Assembly (NCBI GenBank): GCA_001898235.1
Contig: MKTN01000001.1
Coordinates: 113,759 to 177,758 of the forward strand
Length of the DNA stretch: 64,000 bases
Direction of reading: 5' to 3'
Source of the DNA: Gammaproteobacteria bacterium 39-13
GTDB taxonomy: Bacteria; Pseudomonadota; Gammaproteobacteria; Berkiellales; Berkiellaceae
The stretch's first letter is position 1, and each line of letters starts with the position of its first letter. The notes beneath the pieces are model-generated. The model did no database searches. It worked only from the letters and a program-made list of their open reading frames with translations, and was not told the origin of the DNA. Below, piece by piece: positions 35,608 to 45,118 of the stretch. The position numbers and the translations under genes were made by a program.

Positions 35608-37686
35608 TCAGTTATGGAAAATAAATTTCCCGTTCGATGAAAACATAGCGTAAAGAAATTGTTGCTGTTTTAATGCCTCTTGTTCAGCAACATACAAACG
35701 ATAAATATGATTTTTATATTCGTTCGTAATATGTAACAGATAACCATCGTCTTCATAGGAAAACACATGATCAACACTCATGGAACAAACATCTGTCGGT
35801 ATTTGACAACTCAAAAGTGTTCTAATATCCCCTTCAGAGTATCCCATTAATAATAAAAGACCCATGACTGATTGTTCATGATGATGTAAATAATTATATT
35901 GCAATAAGCAATCTTTGATTTTCCCTTTCAGTTTTATTAATGAGGAAGGAATAAAGGAAATCATATTATTCCTTGCATCCAAATAAGTAAGCCCAGATAA
36001 ATCACCAATATTCTTCGGCAAAGTGCTCAAGTTATTATTATCAATCAATAATGTATGAAGTTTTTGCCAATTTAAAATAACAGACTCTGGTAAAACACTA
36101 ACCAAGTTATCGCTTAAATCAAAACGCTCCAGACTGGTTAAATTTGCCATATGTAAGGGAATTTCCTTTATTCTATTTTGCGGCATATCTTGAGTTTCTT
36201 TTCCAGCTCTTGTATTGGCAAAACTTAAATCTTGCAAATTTGATAAACTTCCTATTTCACCAGGGATAGCGAAAAATTGATTATCACTTAAATCGAGTAA
36301 ATTCAGACGCTTGAGCTTAGTAAATTGTCCGGGCAAATCGCTTAACAAGTTTTCACCTAAATGAAGCGCTTCAAGATTTGTTAATTTTCCAATATTACTT
36401 GGCAGATTAACGATAAAATTTCCTGCTAGATTAAGCATTCTTAAATTCGGCATATTACACAAAAATGCGGGAAAACCTATCAAAGAACTATGTGTAATTT
36501 CAATTTTTTCAAGTGTTTGCCAAGTTTGTAAGGCCTCTGTTACTTGAAACATTGAGTTTCCCTTCAAATCAAAAGAAGTGAAATAGTTGTTAAAAGAAGA
36601 GGCCCCTTTAATAAAATCCGCTGTTATGCGCGTAATATAGCTCAAAGATAAATCTTTAGAGATAGTAGCTTCTGTGACTTTTTCCTCAAGCTGCATTGAG
36701 GCAATTTCCGTATTAATCAAATTAATTGTAGCATCAAGCGATAATATTTTTTCACACTGATTCTGATAAGAACCATGGGATAAATCATTTGCTAATGAAC
36801 ACAATTTATTTTGTAACAACTGTAAATAGTAAACTTTATCAGTCAGTTCTTGATTTCGACGTTGCAAATGTCGTTTTTTATTATCAATAATTATATTTAA
36901 CTCTGGAAATAGATGGGAGCGTATATATTTATTTTCTTCATGGTAAATGCAAGATAAATTTCTTTTAACACCATTTAAATGAGAAACAAATCTATTAATT
37001 TGTTTATTTAATTCTTTCGCTTCACTCAAAAATTGTGAGCTTGCTGCCTGCAATAAAAATTGGTGAAATTGCTCTCTGGGGATGTCAAAGGGAAGATCCA
37101 GTTTGGCGCTAAGCGATAACAATTTTTCAATTTCTCGACATTGATTAAGCTGTTTTTCTTCTTGTTCACGACGAAAATTTTCTTCCTGTGCACGGCGCAA
37201 TTTTTCTTCGTTTTGTCGTTGCTCTTCTTGCGAAGAATGTTGCTTCCAACCTGAATGAGATTGATCATCTGTGAAAAAATCGCTTTTGCTTTTTCCATTC
37301 TTTGAAGAACAATTTCGCTTCTTTTTATTATTTGAGTGCGAAAAGGCTTCAGATTTTTCTGTTTTAGATTGAGACGGCTGTTTTTTCTCAGAAGATGATT
37401 TAACCGTATTGCTATGCTGATTTGCTTTGGTTTGAAAAATGTCATCTTTACGCTGCTCAATCTGCTGGTAATTTTCATTAATATATTCGTAAGCACCAGA
37501 AACTTCTTTGAATTTCAGCTCAGCTTCTTTATCACCTCGTGTTTTGTCCGGATGATATTTAAGGGCTAATTTGCGGTATGCCTTTTTAACATCAGGCTCA
37601 AAAGCTGCACAAAGCCCTACCCCTAAAATGGAGTACGCCTCTATCACATCAGTATAATCGAATATGTCTTTATTAAAGGTTTTCAC
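35608..37686 (-). CDS. J-domain - coiled coil - leucine-rich repeat fusion protein
   Basis: 692 residues. Residues about 14-80 form a J-domain with the intact HPD triad (45-47, ALKYHPDK), which activates Hsp70 ATPase. A polar segment rich in K, S, E and Q follows (85-180), then helices (180-360). Residues about 390-590 hold at least seven regular LRRs ([45 protein letters not shown]). LRRs of this plant/animal-like spacing are common in Legionella effectors. The fusion suggests recruitment of Hsp70, perhaps that of the host, to an LRR-bound target. No signal peptide. J-domain and LRR are certain; secretion is inferred. Confidence 0.85.
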   Translation of the reverse strand: MKTFNKDIFDYTDVIEAYSILGVGLCAAFEPDVKKAYRKLALKYHPDKTRGDKEAELKFKEVSGAYEYINENYQQIEQRKDDIFQTKANQHSNTVKSSSEKKQPSQSKTEKSEAFSHSNNKKKRNCSSKNGKSKSDFFTDDQSHSGWKQHSSQEEQRQNEEKLRRAQEENFRREQEEKQLNQCREIEKLLSLSAKLDLPFDIPREQFHQFLLQAASSQFLSEAKELNKQINRFVSHLNGVKRNLSCIYHEENKYIRSHLFPELNIIIDNKKRHLQRRNQELTDKVYYLQLLQNKLCSLANDLSHGSYQNQCEKILSLDATINLINTEIASMQLEEKVTEATISKDLSLSYITRITADFIKGASSFNNYFTSFDLKGNSMFQVTEALQTWQTLEKIEITHSSLIGFPAFLCNMPNLRMLNLAGNFIVNLPSNIGKLTNLEALHLGENLLSDLPGQFTKLKRLNLLDLSDNQFFAIPGEIGSLSNLQDLSFANTRAGKETQDMPQNRIKEIPLHMANLTSLERFDLSDNLVSVLPESVILNWQKLHTLLIDNNNLSTLPKNIGDLSGLTYLDARNNMISFIPSSLIKLKGKIKDCLLQYNYLHHHEQSVMGLLLLMGYSEGDIRTLLSCQIPTDVCSMSVDHVFSYEDDGYLLHITNEYKNHIYRLYVAEQEALKQQQFLYAMFSSNGKFIFHN

Positions 37687-37809
37687 ATGGACCTACAAAG
37701 ATATTTAAGTAACTTATTATTTTCTTAGAAATAAGTGCTTTAGAAAAGCAAAGCGCTACAATTGGCTAGAAAGAGGCGACAAAAAATCGTATTGACTAAA
37801 AAGGAGGGG

Positions 37810-37905
37810 ATGCACGCAAATGCTAAAGCACTTAGTATTCGTCCTAAAGCAAATTTAACAAAAGAGAAAGAAGCAATTCATCGTAAAAACATCGTTTTTT
37901 TGTAA
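37810..37905 (+). CDS. Possible 31-residue basic peptide
   Basis: AAGGAGGGG directly precedes an ATG that opens a 31-codon frame (MHANAKALSIRPKANLTKEK, then a basic end). The ribosome-like sequence is almost too close to the ATG. No homologue known to me, and it could be chance or a gene remnant. It is the only coding hint in the 225 bases between the J-domain/LRR and APH-like genes. Confidence 0.2.
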   Translation: MHANAKALSIRPKANLTKEKEAIHRKNIVFL

Positions 37906-37911
37906 ATTGCC

Positions 37912-38805
37912 TTAAAGAGGTGTTTCATCAATTATCTTGGCAATTGTAAGCTTAAATTCTGGCACATGACCGTGATCTTCAACTGTCCATGCGATAGACA
38001 GCATAGTCATACAAAAAGCCCAAGCGTGCACGCGCTTTGCATCAAAACGTAGCTCTTCAGAAAGAATTTTTAAACGACGTTCAATCGTTTGTGGCAAAGA
38101 ATGTTCTTGTGGGAAAAGTGTAGGATTGTAAATCATTACGCTACACTCAAATACCGGATCGCCTACATATCCATGTGGATCTATCACTTTCCATGTTTCC
38201 CCAGAAGAAAGTATATTTTCATGATGTAGATCGCCATGAAGTAATACAGCGTGCGTTGATTCACTTGTCAACTCATGAAACCAAGAAACGGCTTGAGATA
38301 GCAATCTGCTATCAATGCGTCCTTCTAATATCGAAAAACAGCTAGATAATGTAGACAAATGTTGAAAAGGCAAGGGGATCATTTGCTTGGTTGATTGCAG
38401 TTCGCGAATAACCTGACAAATTATTCGTGTTGCATTATCATCATCTATTTCAATAAGAGACGATAACGGCTTGCCTGGTTCTAGATGTTCCATCAAAAAA
38501 GCATGGTGCTCTTCATCAACCCAATATATTTTGGGTATACCTTTATCAAAATATTGAAACCACTTTGCTTCTGTCACAATATTTTGATTGGTAGGAGCTA
38601 TCTTAAGAATTGCATTTTGATTGCTATTATAATTTTCAACTAATGCAACAAAATGATATGTAAGATTGGGCATTACCTTAATAAAACGAAAATTCCATTT
38701 TTCACAAAGAAGAGAAATAGAAGAAGATAAATTGTTTAACCAAGAAGTCCCTAGCTCTCCATAGACTTCTTGAATATTAGAAATAAATTTAACATTTAAT
38801 TTCAT
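37912..38805 (-). CDS. APH(6)-like aminoglycoside / hydroxyurea phosphotransferase
   Basis: 297 residues. The kinase catalytic loop is LLHGDLHHENIL, followed by WKVIDPHGYVGDPVFE, which is diagnostic for the streptomycin 6-kinase (APH_6_hur) family. The N-terminal lobe has ILKIAP and the hinge AFLMEHLEPG. Members phosphorylate streptomycin or related small molecules in the cytoplasm. The gene body overlaps a small membrane peptide at its start and lies near a class D beta-lactamase and GNAT acetyltransferases. The fold and family are clear. Whether it confers resistance is untested, as many chromosomal members have other substrates. Confidence 0.85.
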   Translation of the reverse strand: MKLNVKFISNIQEVYGELGTSWLNNLSSSISLLCEKWNFRFIKVMPNLTYHFVALVENYNSNQNAILKIAPTNQNIVTEAKWFQYFDKGIPKIYWVDEEHHAFLMEHLEPGKPLSSLIEIDDDNATRIICQVIRELQSTKQMIPLPFQHLSTLSSCFSILEGRIDSRLLSQAVSWFHELTSESTHAVLLHGDLHHENILSSGETWKVIDPHGYVGDPVFECSVMIYNPTLFPQEHSLPQTIERRLKILSEELRFDAKRVHAWAFCMTMLSIAWTVEDHGHVPEFKLTIAKIIDETPL

Positions 38806-38953
38806 TCAATCTATCCTGCTTAAATGAGAAGCAATTTTTTGTTTGTAATGCTTTAAACATCCTTTCCGTTTTTGGTCGAGAAGGTAGCAAGAAGAACAAA
38901 ATAATAATTATTAATATGGCGATAATAAAAACAATTATCCTTGGTTTTTGCAT
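38789..38953 (-). CDS. Small single-span membrane peptide overlapping the APH-like gene
   Basis: 54 residues: MQKPR, then a very hydrophobic run of Ile/Leu/Phe (about 6-25), PSRPK and a polar tail with two cysteines. The end overlaps the start of the APH(6)-like gene by 17 bases in another frame, which favours translational coupling. AGGAGG is present but 17 bases before the ATG, further than usual. No homologue recognised. The membrane span is evident; that it is a gene is probable but not certain. Confidence 0.4.
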   Translation of the reverse strand: MQKPRIIVFIIAILIIIILFFLLPSRPKTERMFKALQTKNCFSFKQDRLNEIKC

Positions 38954-39032
38954 AAAATTATTTAAAATTACCTCCTGAAATTATTCACTTGAGAGTCGAT
39001 TATCTTCATTCTCAAAGATAAATTTTTTCATA

Positions 39033-39551
39033 TTACTGAACCAACAAAGACATATGGCACTCATCAAAAAACTGCCCTTCAATTTGCATCGCGCATGGCT
39101 CTTTACCCCACTCTTGAAAGCCAAACGATTCATACAACTTTTTTGCAGTCATATTTGTTGCTTCAACTGTAATATTAACGATCACACTTTTCAAAACATG
39201 GGTTGCGTGCAAAACAGCATCATTCAGAAGTGCTTTTCCAATCCCTTGGTGACGAAAAGATGGTTTAACGTATAGTCCCCAAATATTACTTTTATGCCTT
39301 GCTTTAAGCATATGTTCTTGGTAAATGCCAACAATGCCTATTAGTTTATTTGTAACATAAGCACCCAGTATAAGATTATCGGTGGTTTTATGACTGAGCA
39401 AATTTTGATAATGCAAAATACCTGATGATTTTTCTTCACGATATGAAGTCATAAAATTTGCCGGTGCATTTTCAAGGCTTTCTAAGCGCAACGCAAAATA
39501 GGTTTCTAAATCGTCTATCACTAACCTTCGAATATGATAGCGGCTTTCCAT
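39033..39551 (-). CDS. GNAT family N-acetyltransferase
   Basis: 172 residues. It opens HIRRLVIDDLETYFALRLES; the acetyl-CoA loop is VKPSFRHQGIGKALL (R-x2-G-x-G) and the C-terminal motif NMTAKKLYESFGFQEWG. This is a typical cytoplasmic Gcn5-like acetyltransferase, with resemblance to small-molecule and amine acetylases. It lies between the APH-like and beta-lactamase genes as a single unit. Substrate unknown. Confidence 0.85.
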   Translation of the reverse strand: MESRYHIRRLVIDDLETYFALRLESLENAPANFMTSYREEKSSGILHYQNLLSHKTTDNLILGAYVTNKLIGIVGIYQEHMLKARHKSNIWGLYVKPSFRHQGIGKALLNDAVLHATHVLKSVIVNITVEATNMTAKKLYESFGFQEWGKEPCAMQIEGQFFDECHMSLLVQ

Positions 39552-39658
39552 ATTTTATTGTCCTTGTATAAAGTTCTACGGCAGCCAGTACTTGAAAATG
39601 CATGGAAACGATAAGGTATCTCCTGCAACATAATCACTTAGAATTTACATTCAGAAGA

Positions 39659-40465
39659 TCAGAACTCTTGCAACAATCCAAACTCTTTTAAATAAGCTTT
39701 TGCTATCATTTGTCTTTCTTTCATTGAAGGAACTGCTTTAGCATCTTTCATGTTAAAAGCAAAAACAGTTTTGTGATCCCCTTTTTGGATCCAGCCTACA
39801 AACCACCCAAATTGTTTATCCATGTTGGGCGTACCATCCGCATTAAACTCTTCGCCTTTACCAGTCTTGCCATAATATTTCCATCCTCCTTCAATGTCAT
39901 CTACGTAGAGGATATTCTGTGTCATCTCATAAGTATGAGGTGTAAGTGGTAATTTTCTATTTACTATCTTTCTTAAAAAGACAAGTTGTTCATAAGGGCT
40001 AATTTTTAAAGAAGAGCTCAACCAAGCGTTCGTTAACCCATTGCCCTTTCCCTTATCTCCGGAAATATCTTTATTACCGTAATCAAATTGTTCAACAAAA
40101 CGCTTAAAGTTAGCCTCGCCAATTTTTGGTGTTAATGCCTGAGAATACCAGACAATTGATTCAGCCATCCAAGTTTTTGGTGTGTAAGGAATTTGCTTTT
40201 CTTTATCAACCTCAATTCCATCAGGGCGGGGTTGGTATGCCCATTCGGGATGGGTTTCATCTTGTAAGACGCGAGATTGAAATCCCATCAAACTGATTGG
40301 GATTTTGAAAGTAGACATAGGGGAAATACGCGTGTCACAAATAGTGCCCTTTTTGGCAACGATTTCTCCCGTATTTGCATTCATTGCAATAAAACACATT
40401 TCCTCTGCTTGCACATTTACAATAAATAAGCCAGATATCACTAAAATAATTTTTGTTAATTTCAT
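39659..40465 (-). CDS. Class D (OXA-type) beta-lactamase
   Basis: 268 residues with a signal peptide (KLTKIILVISGLFIVNVQA) and all class D motifs: S51-T-F-K54 (catalytic Ser and carboxylated Lys), YGN in FDYGNKDIS, KTG in YGKTGKG, and the WFVGW strand. It is a periplasmic serine beta-lactamase that opens penicillins and perhaps other beta-lactams. Chromosomal OXA-type enzymes are known in Legionella relatives. There is no integron site or insertion sequence beside it, and base composition looks like its neighbours, so it appears intrinsic. The spectrum cannot be read from the sequence. Confidence 0.93.
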   Translation of the reverse strand: MKLTKIILVISGLFIVNVQAEEMCFIAMNANTGEIVAKKGTICDTRISPMSTFKIPISLMGFQSRVLQDETHPEWAYQPRPDGIEVDKEKQIPYTPKTWMAESIVWYSQALTPKIGEANFKRFVEQFDYGNKDISGDKGKGNGLTNAWLSSSLKISPYEQLVFLRKIVNRKLPLTPHTYEMTQNILYVDDIEGGWKYYGKTGKGEEFNADGTPNMDKQFGWFVGWIQKGDHKTVFAFNMKDAKAVPSMKERQMIAKAYLKEFGLLQEF

Positions 40466-40645
40466 TGTGTTCTCACTGAAAAAGGTCTTATCTAAACTGT
40501 AATTTGGCTAGTATAATTTTAAATTCTTCAGACGAAAAGACCCGTTTAAGCTAATACACTAAGTTGTGCGACTCATGCTTTGATAAAAACCAGAGATTTA
40601 TTCGAATTCGGTGATAAAGAGAGATCCCCTGCAAGCGCATGGTTT

Positions 40646-41062
40646 TTATATTTTCTTCTTCATATAAAATCGATTATGTCCTGGTGGGCAATCTTCTAAA
40701 ATACCAAATACATCAAAGCCCTGACTTAAATAAAAATCTTTTGCTTGAAAATCAAACGTATCCAGATGCACTAAACTACAGTCCTTTTCTTTAGCAGAAC
40801 AGATTACTTTATCTATCAATTTCGAACCTATCCCTTTGGAACGATGTTCTTGATGTACCCAGAGAATATCAATGAATAAAATACCCCAGCAATATAACAT
40901 TGAATTGATGCCACCAATAATTTCACCCTGTTCATTTTTAGCAACAAAATTGATATATTCAAAGACACCAGATTGGGTAAAAGGGACTTGAGTAGCGTTA
41001 TAATTTACTAGCGCATTTAATACATATTCTTTTTCTTCTTCGGTGCTATGGCTAATATTCAT
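40646..41062 (-). CDS. GNAT family N-acetyltransferase
   Basis: 138 residues. WVHQEHRSKGIGSKLIDKVI is the acetyl-CoA-binding loop and FDFQAKDFYLSQGFDVFGIL the C-terminal motif, with a GHNRFYMKKK end, as in single-domain GNATs that acetylate small molecules. It is divergent from the secreted protein at 41106, about 40 bases apart, so their promoters must overlap. Substrate unknown. Confidence 0.85.
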   Translation of the reverse strand: MNISHSTEEEKEYVLNALVNYNATQVPFTQSGVFEYINFVAKNEQGEIIGGINSMLYCWGILFIDILWVHQEHRSKGIGSKLIDKVICSAKEKDCSLVHLDTFDFQAKDFYLSQGFDVFGILEDCPPGHNRFYMKKKI

Positions 41063-41105
41063 AAATGCTTACCTTTTCTTAAACAGCTAGCAAATAAACT
41101 TTTGG

Positions 41106-41663
41106 ATGGTCAAGATGATAAAAGGATACTTCAATCTCAGCCAAATTGGAAAATTTCTCTTACTAAGCCTTTTCTTTCATTCTCTTGTTGCTATGGCCAA
41201 AGTGCCAGAATCAATTACGCTTGGAGGCGTGATCTATTCTAAAGCCGATGAAAACATTATGGGAAATCATAAAAGTAGTACTTACCTTCAAAAAAATGAA
41301 ACTTTAAGCAATTGGAATTCCATGGTCGCTATTCATTATTACATCAATGAACGTGATCCGATGAAATTTGCGCAAGATAAATTTGGTGGCTCGAGCAAAA
41401 TTGAACTTATTGATGGTAATAAGAACAATATTCTTCAGTGGTTTGATACAATGAATTCAATTGGCAACGCAGGCGATCCTGTTACATTTCAACAAAATTT
41501 ATGGCGATATGTAAAATTAAATTATGATAAAGGCATTATGGCTATTGAGTTTTCACAAAGAAAAATGATAGCAAATCAATCGATACCTTCTACAACCGAT
41601 CCAATTAGTTCAGAAATCCAAAATGATATCATCTCTTTACCATTGGATACTTATGGATATTGA
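41106..41663 (+). CDS. Secreted protein of unknown function
   Basis: 185 residues with a long N-terminal signal (GKFLLLSLFFHSLVAMA). The mature part begins KVPESITLGGVIYSKADENI; it has no cysteines and no recognised domain, but repeats an 'N-x-MV-x-IHYY' beta pattern. An ATG nine bases further in (41115) is an alternative start; neither has a strong ribosome site. It is convergent with the RAP-domain gene, 12 bases apart. A periplasmic or exported role follows from the signal only. Confidence 0.55.
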   Translation: MVKMIKGYFNLSQIGKFLLLSLFFHSLVAMAKVPESITLGGVIYSKADENIMGNHKSSTYLQKNETLSNWNSMVAIHYYINERDPMKFAQDKFGGSSKIELIDGNKNNILQWFDTMNSIGNAGDPVTFQQNLWRYVKLNYDKGIMAIEFSQRKMIANQSIPSTTDPISSEIQNDIISLPLDTYGY

Positions 41664-41675
41664 TAAATAAACATC

Positions 41676-43970
41676 TCAAGGCGGTCTTCTAGGGTGACTG
41701 ATAGAAGGTTTCTCATGTGGATCGATTTTCAAACTTGAGCTTGCCGATTTTGTACTCTTATCACTTTCATGCTCCCTACTGGCTGGATAAGCATTCATAA
41801 AACCACTTGCTCGTCTATCAGATCTATCCCTATTTGTAGAAGAGGGTTGCATCTCGGAATTTCGGCGAGGCGGTGATGCTTCTTTGTGTGGTTCATGGTA
41901 ACTCTTGCTACGTTCACGTTCATCATGACTTGAAGCACTTCGATTATAATTCGTTCTATCACCATAATCTCTTTTTCGATAGTCATCATCTTTTGAACTC
42001 GACGATTTAGAGTATTCATCACTACTTTCACGCCTTTCTCTATCTAAAGACTTGAATTTACTATGCACAAAATCTTTTTTATGTCGCTGACTTTCAAGCG
42101 CTTGTCTTTCCTTTTTCAGCTCTTCACGCTTTTGTTGTTCAAGTTCGCGGTTTTTTTTATTCGCTGCTTGAGCAGATCCTAAATCCTTGCCATAAGATGA
42201 TCTTGCTTCCTCCAAAGCCCTTTGGCTGTGTGCCAATGTGCCATGAATTTGTGCAGTAGGAAGTTTGCCCTCATAAAATATCTCCATCTTTTGCGATACA
42301 GATACAACCACAGAAGATGCTAGCCCATTTTTTTTGCTTTCTTCTTGGATCTGCTCATCACAGCTCCTCATTTGTGTTTCAATATTTTCTATTCTTCCCT
42401 GAGATTCAGATATGTTTTCACGCAAACTAGTAATTTCCTCAAGTTTCTCTGCTTTTTTTCCTTTATATTTTTTAATTTTTCCTTCATATTCTTTCATGTC
42501 CGTTTTGGCTTGCTGATACTGTGCAAAGTTTTTTTCATGCTTAAATCTATTCTTATTCTCGGTTGCAGTAGCAAGTTTTCTTTCATATTCATCTATTTTA
42601 TCTTGATAAGAGCCATTGATTTCATTGCTACATTCACTTATATTGGTGTTTATTCTTGTAATTAATGCTTCTAGTAATTGCTTTTGTTGTCTCAATTCAG
42701 CTTGCTCTATCTGTATTTTACGAATATTTTCCTCGCCTTGTTTGATAAGCTGTTTTTGCTTTTTTATCTCTTCATAATAAGTATGGATGTTTTTCATTTC
42801 TGGTGCACTTGAATTCGAAAGTAAATGTTCCAAAAAACGATTGCGCATCATATCCATAATGTTATTATCTATTTTCCATAACTCAGAGATATATCGTAAA
42901 TGAGCCTCTTTTTCATTTTGAGGTGTTCCTCGACCCAACATTTGTTGTGTGTTAACAATTTGCGCTCTGATCTGCTGTTGCTGCTGCATTAATTGTTGAT
43001 ACGTTTGATTAAAAATAGCAACAGGAGCATGATGCAGTACTGATGCAATAGCACTAGCTTTTATTTCCGGGTTTTCTTCTACATGTACGGGCACACGTGT
43101 CCATCCCTGCTCACGTAACAAAAAAGATTTAAGACTATGAACCATTGTGTGTTTTATACCGCCACTAACGATATGAAATTTACTATCTGTTTCAATGGCA
43201 ACCTTACCCGTCAATGGAAAATCTAATTCTAAACCACTGTTATCATCGATATAATTGTCTCCATCCTTTTTTACTGGCTGAAAATCAGTGGATGCATCTT
43301 GAAGCCCTTGAGATAAAAAATCATTCACACGACGTTCAGTTCTACTCGGTCCGCCTGCTTTTTCCTTACGCATCGACTTTACATTTTGCTTTGCCAGATC
43401 TAACTTATGTGGATCGATACTAAGTGGCAAAACAGGTAACAACTCACCTATATTAGCCTTTCTGCTTCTTAAGATATTACGAGAAAAAGCGAATAAATTA
43501 CCATTAACTTGCAACAACTTTTGATAATATGAAATGCTATGTTTTTGAAAGTGTTCATCTGAAGTTCTATTGATATTTAGAATCGACTCTCTAATGCAAG
43601 GTAAAACATCCTCGTCCAATTTTCGCACAGCAGTAAGTTTTCCTGCGCCATTTGTAGTATGAAGCCCCCCTTCTCCAGCCCAATGTTGAACATAAAGTGA
43701 AAATGCCATATAAAGCCATACTGCTTCTAATTGCTTTTTTCTAATTTTGTAGAAACCTCGCCCTTGCTTTTGTTCTCCAAAATTATCAAAATTGTCACCT
43801 GAAAACACTTTTGCAAAAAGTGAAATGATATGCTCAAACCCTTTATCATCCATTTTCATAATGTCTTTATGTGTACTTCCACTGGGATCGAGTAATTCTT
43901 TTAGTGCTTCTAAAGGAGTTTTTTCTGAAGAAAGATCACTTTTCTTAGATGATGTGGCGCCAAGCTGCAT
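41676..43970 (-). CDS. RAP-domain protein with long coiled coil and RS-rich tail
   Basis: 764 residues. Residues about 205-300 match the RAP domain: SRTERRVNDFL, LELDFPLTGKVAIETDSKFH, then LKSFLLREQGWTRVPVHVEE, a Vsr-like fold frequent in RNA-binding organelle proteins and rare in bacteria. Residues about 395-540 are a strong coiled coil (KQLIKQGEENIRKIQIEQAE and onward). The last 130 residues are dominated by R, S, D, E and K (ERERSKSYHEP, SPPRRNSE, DRSDRRAS), resembling eukaryotic SR-protein tails. N-terminal 200 residues unrecognised. No signal peptide. The RAP and coiled-coil calls are well supported. An RNA-directed effector role in the host is inferred. Confidence 0.75.
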   Translation of the reverse strand: MQLGATSSKKSDLSSEKTPLEALKELLDPSGSTHKDIMKMDDKGFEHIISLFAKVFSGDNFDNFGEQKQGRGFYKIRKKQLEAVWLYMAFSLYVQHWAGEGGLHTTNGAGKLTAVRKLDEDVLPCIRESILNINRTSDEHFQKHSISYYQKLLQVNGNLFAFSRNILRSRKANIGELLPVLPLSIDPHKLDLAKQNVKSMRKEKAGGPSRTERRVNDFLSQGLQDASTDFQPVKKDGDNYIDDNSGLELDFPLTGKVAIETDSKFHIVSGGIKHTMVHSLKSFLLREQGWTRVPVHVEENPEIKASAIASVLHHAPVAIFNQTYQQLMQQQQQIRAQIVNTQQMLGRGTPQNEKEAHLRYISELWKIDNNIMDMMRNRFLEHLLSNSSAPEMKNIHTYYEEIKKQKQLIKQGEENIRKIQIEQAELRQQKQLLEALITRINTNISECSNEINGSYQDKIDEYERKLATATENKNRFKHEKNFAQYQQAKTDMKEYEGKIKKYKGKKAEKLEEITSLRENISESQGRIENIETQMRSCDEQIQEESKKNGLASSVVVSVSQKMEIFYEGKLPTAQIHGTLAHSQRALEEARSSYGKDLGSAQAANKKNRELEQQKREELKKERQALESQRHKKDFVHSKFKSLDRERRESSDEYSKSSSSKDDDYRKRDYGDRTNYNRSASSHDERERSKSYHEPHKEASPPRRNSEMQPSSTNRDRSDRRASGFMNAYPASREHESDKSTKSASSSLKIDPHEKPSISHPRRPP

Positions 43971-44136
43971 ATACCTTCCTCCCTGAAAAGGGTGGTCGAT
44001 ATACTTAACTTATACCTTACCAAGCTGCTTCGAAAGACCTTTTATAGGTTAATTTCATTGTAAGTACATTAAACAGGATAAAAAAGTTGAATTCACTTTT
44101 CAATAGAATTGATAAAAATGGGATATATTAAAATAT

Positions 44137-44166
44137 TTAAAAAGAGAGGGCCAAACGACCCTCTTT
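44137..44166 (-). terminator. Terminator downstream of the 44236-44700 gene
   Basis: On the minus strand AGAGGG pairs with CCCTCT around an 8-base loop and runs into CTTTTT, 70 bases past the stop of the upstream gene and before the RAP gene's start. Confidence 0.75.
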
Positions 44167-44235
44167 GTTTATCTTCAAAAAATAAATGTCAATTTGGAGT
44201 GATTGAATTAATTCTAACACCTAAATTTTTGAACG

Positions 44236-44700
44236 TTACAATGCAACCTTTTTCTTTTTAGAAGAATCCTTATTTAATCTTGGATTTTCTACGTCAGGTG
44301 CTTCTGACTCTTTATGTTGAAACAAGCGCTTAAAACCATTAAGGATACTCTGTGTTCTACCTTCAATAGCTTGTCCAATGGAATTCAATGGATGTTCCAC
44401 TTCACTGCCAACGTGCTCAAACTCATCCAGAATTTTCTTTGCGTCATCTAGCGTTTGATTCACCAAAGGCAAGGTATCCTTATCGACTTTAGTCATCATA
44501 TCTTTGCCTAGAGAATATAATTCTCCTAATTTTACAGCGCCATAGGTTGCAGCACCACTTCCTGCGATCGTCATTGCGGACAAAACTAACGGCCACTGCG
44601 ATACAGCGACTAACACAGCCGTTACTCCCATTACAGCATAGGGTAATATCAACCGATATTCCCAGACAGCATTTTCAATTTGTTGTGCACCTTGCAACAT
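44236..44700 (-). CDS. Small membrane protein with charged tail
   Basis: 154 residues. Two adjacent hydrophobic helices (LILPYAVMGVTAVLVAVSQW and PLVLSAMTIAGSGAATYGAV) are followed by a polar helical region and a lysine-rich end (SSKKKKVAL). No recognised family. A hairpin-plus-T-run terminator follows. Divergent from the coiled-coil gene at 45119. The two-span topology is evident; function is not. Confidence 0.6.
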   Translation of the reverse strand: MLQGAQQIENAVWEYRLILPYAVMGVTAVLVAVSQWPLVLSAMTIAGSGAATYGAVKLGELYSLGKDMMTKVDKDTLPLVNQTLDDAKKILDEFEHVGSEVEHPLNSIGQAIEGRTQSILNGFKRLFQHKESEAPDVENPRLNKDSSKKKKVAL

Positions 44701-45118
44701 TTTATCATTCCTTTCTTAGAGATAACCGTCGGCAATTATAGCGTGATAAAAATATATTGGTTACTAGCTTTACATGCAGTTCAGAGATAGTGCTTCTTAG
44801 CTGCGATTCTCAAAATAATTCAGAGATTTTTTGGAAAAGCCTTTGTTCACATCATTAGACTGATAACGCTAACAAGAGAACTCATTTTAACTTTTTTCAG
44901 TTTCTTTGATTAATATACCGCTTGCTATTTTATTCATGCAAAAAAATAATTTTTGTCACGTGCTTAATTGCAATTTTCGACAAATGGAAATATTTGAATC
45001 CGTGCTGATACAAAATTGCATCTCCATCATTTAATATTTCTCGACTAGCTATATTAGGATAAACTAATATCCTATGGTACTGATTTTCAGTTCATGTTTA
45101 AAATAAGGGGTACTACAT
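44701..45118. other. Intergenic region between divergent genes
   Basis: About 420 AT-rich bases. The only structure seen is TAGGAT/ATCCTA in inverted orientation near 45056-45075, too short to interpret. Promoters for both flanking genes must lie here; none could be fixed with confidence. GGGG lies shortly before the ATG at 45119. Confidence 0.4.

Noticed and set aside
37026..37496. 156-codon open frame inside the J-domain/LRR gene, same strand, other frame
   Set aside because: Its composition follows the charged low-complexity region of the main gene. It has no ribosome site and no domain.
37912..40465. Acquired resistance island
   Set aside because: No insertion sequence, integrase or attC-like site. 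Base composition and gene spacing match the surroundings.
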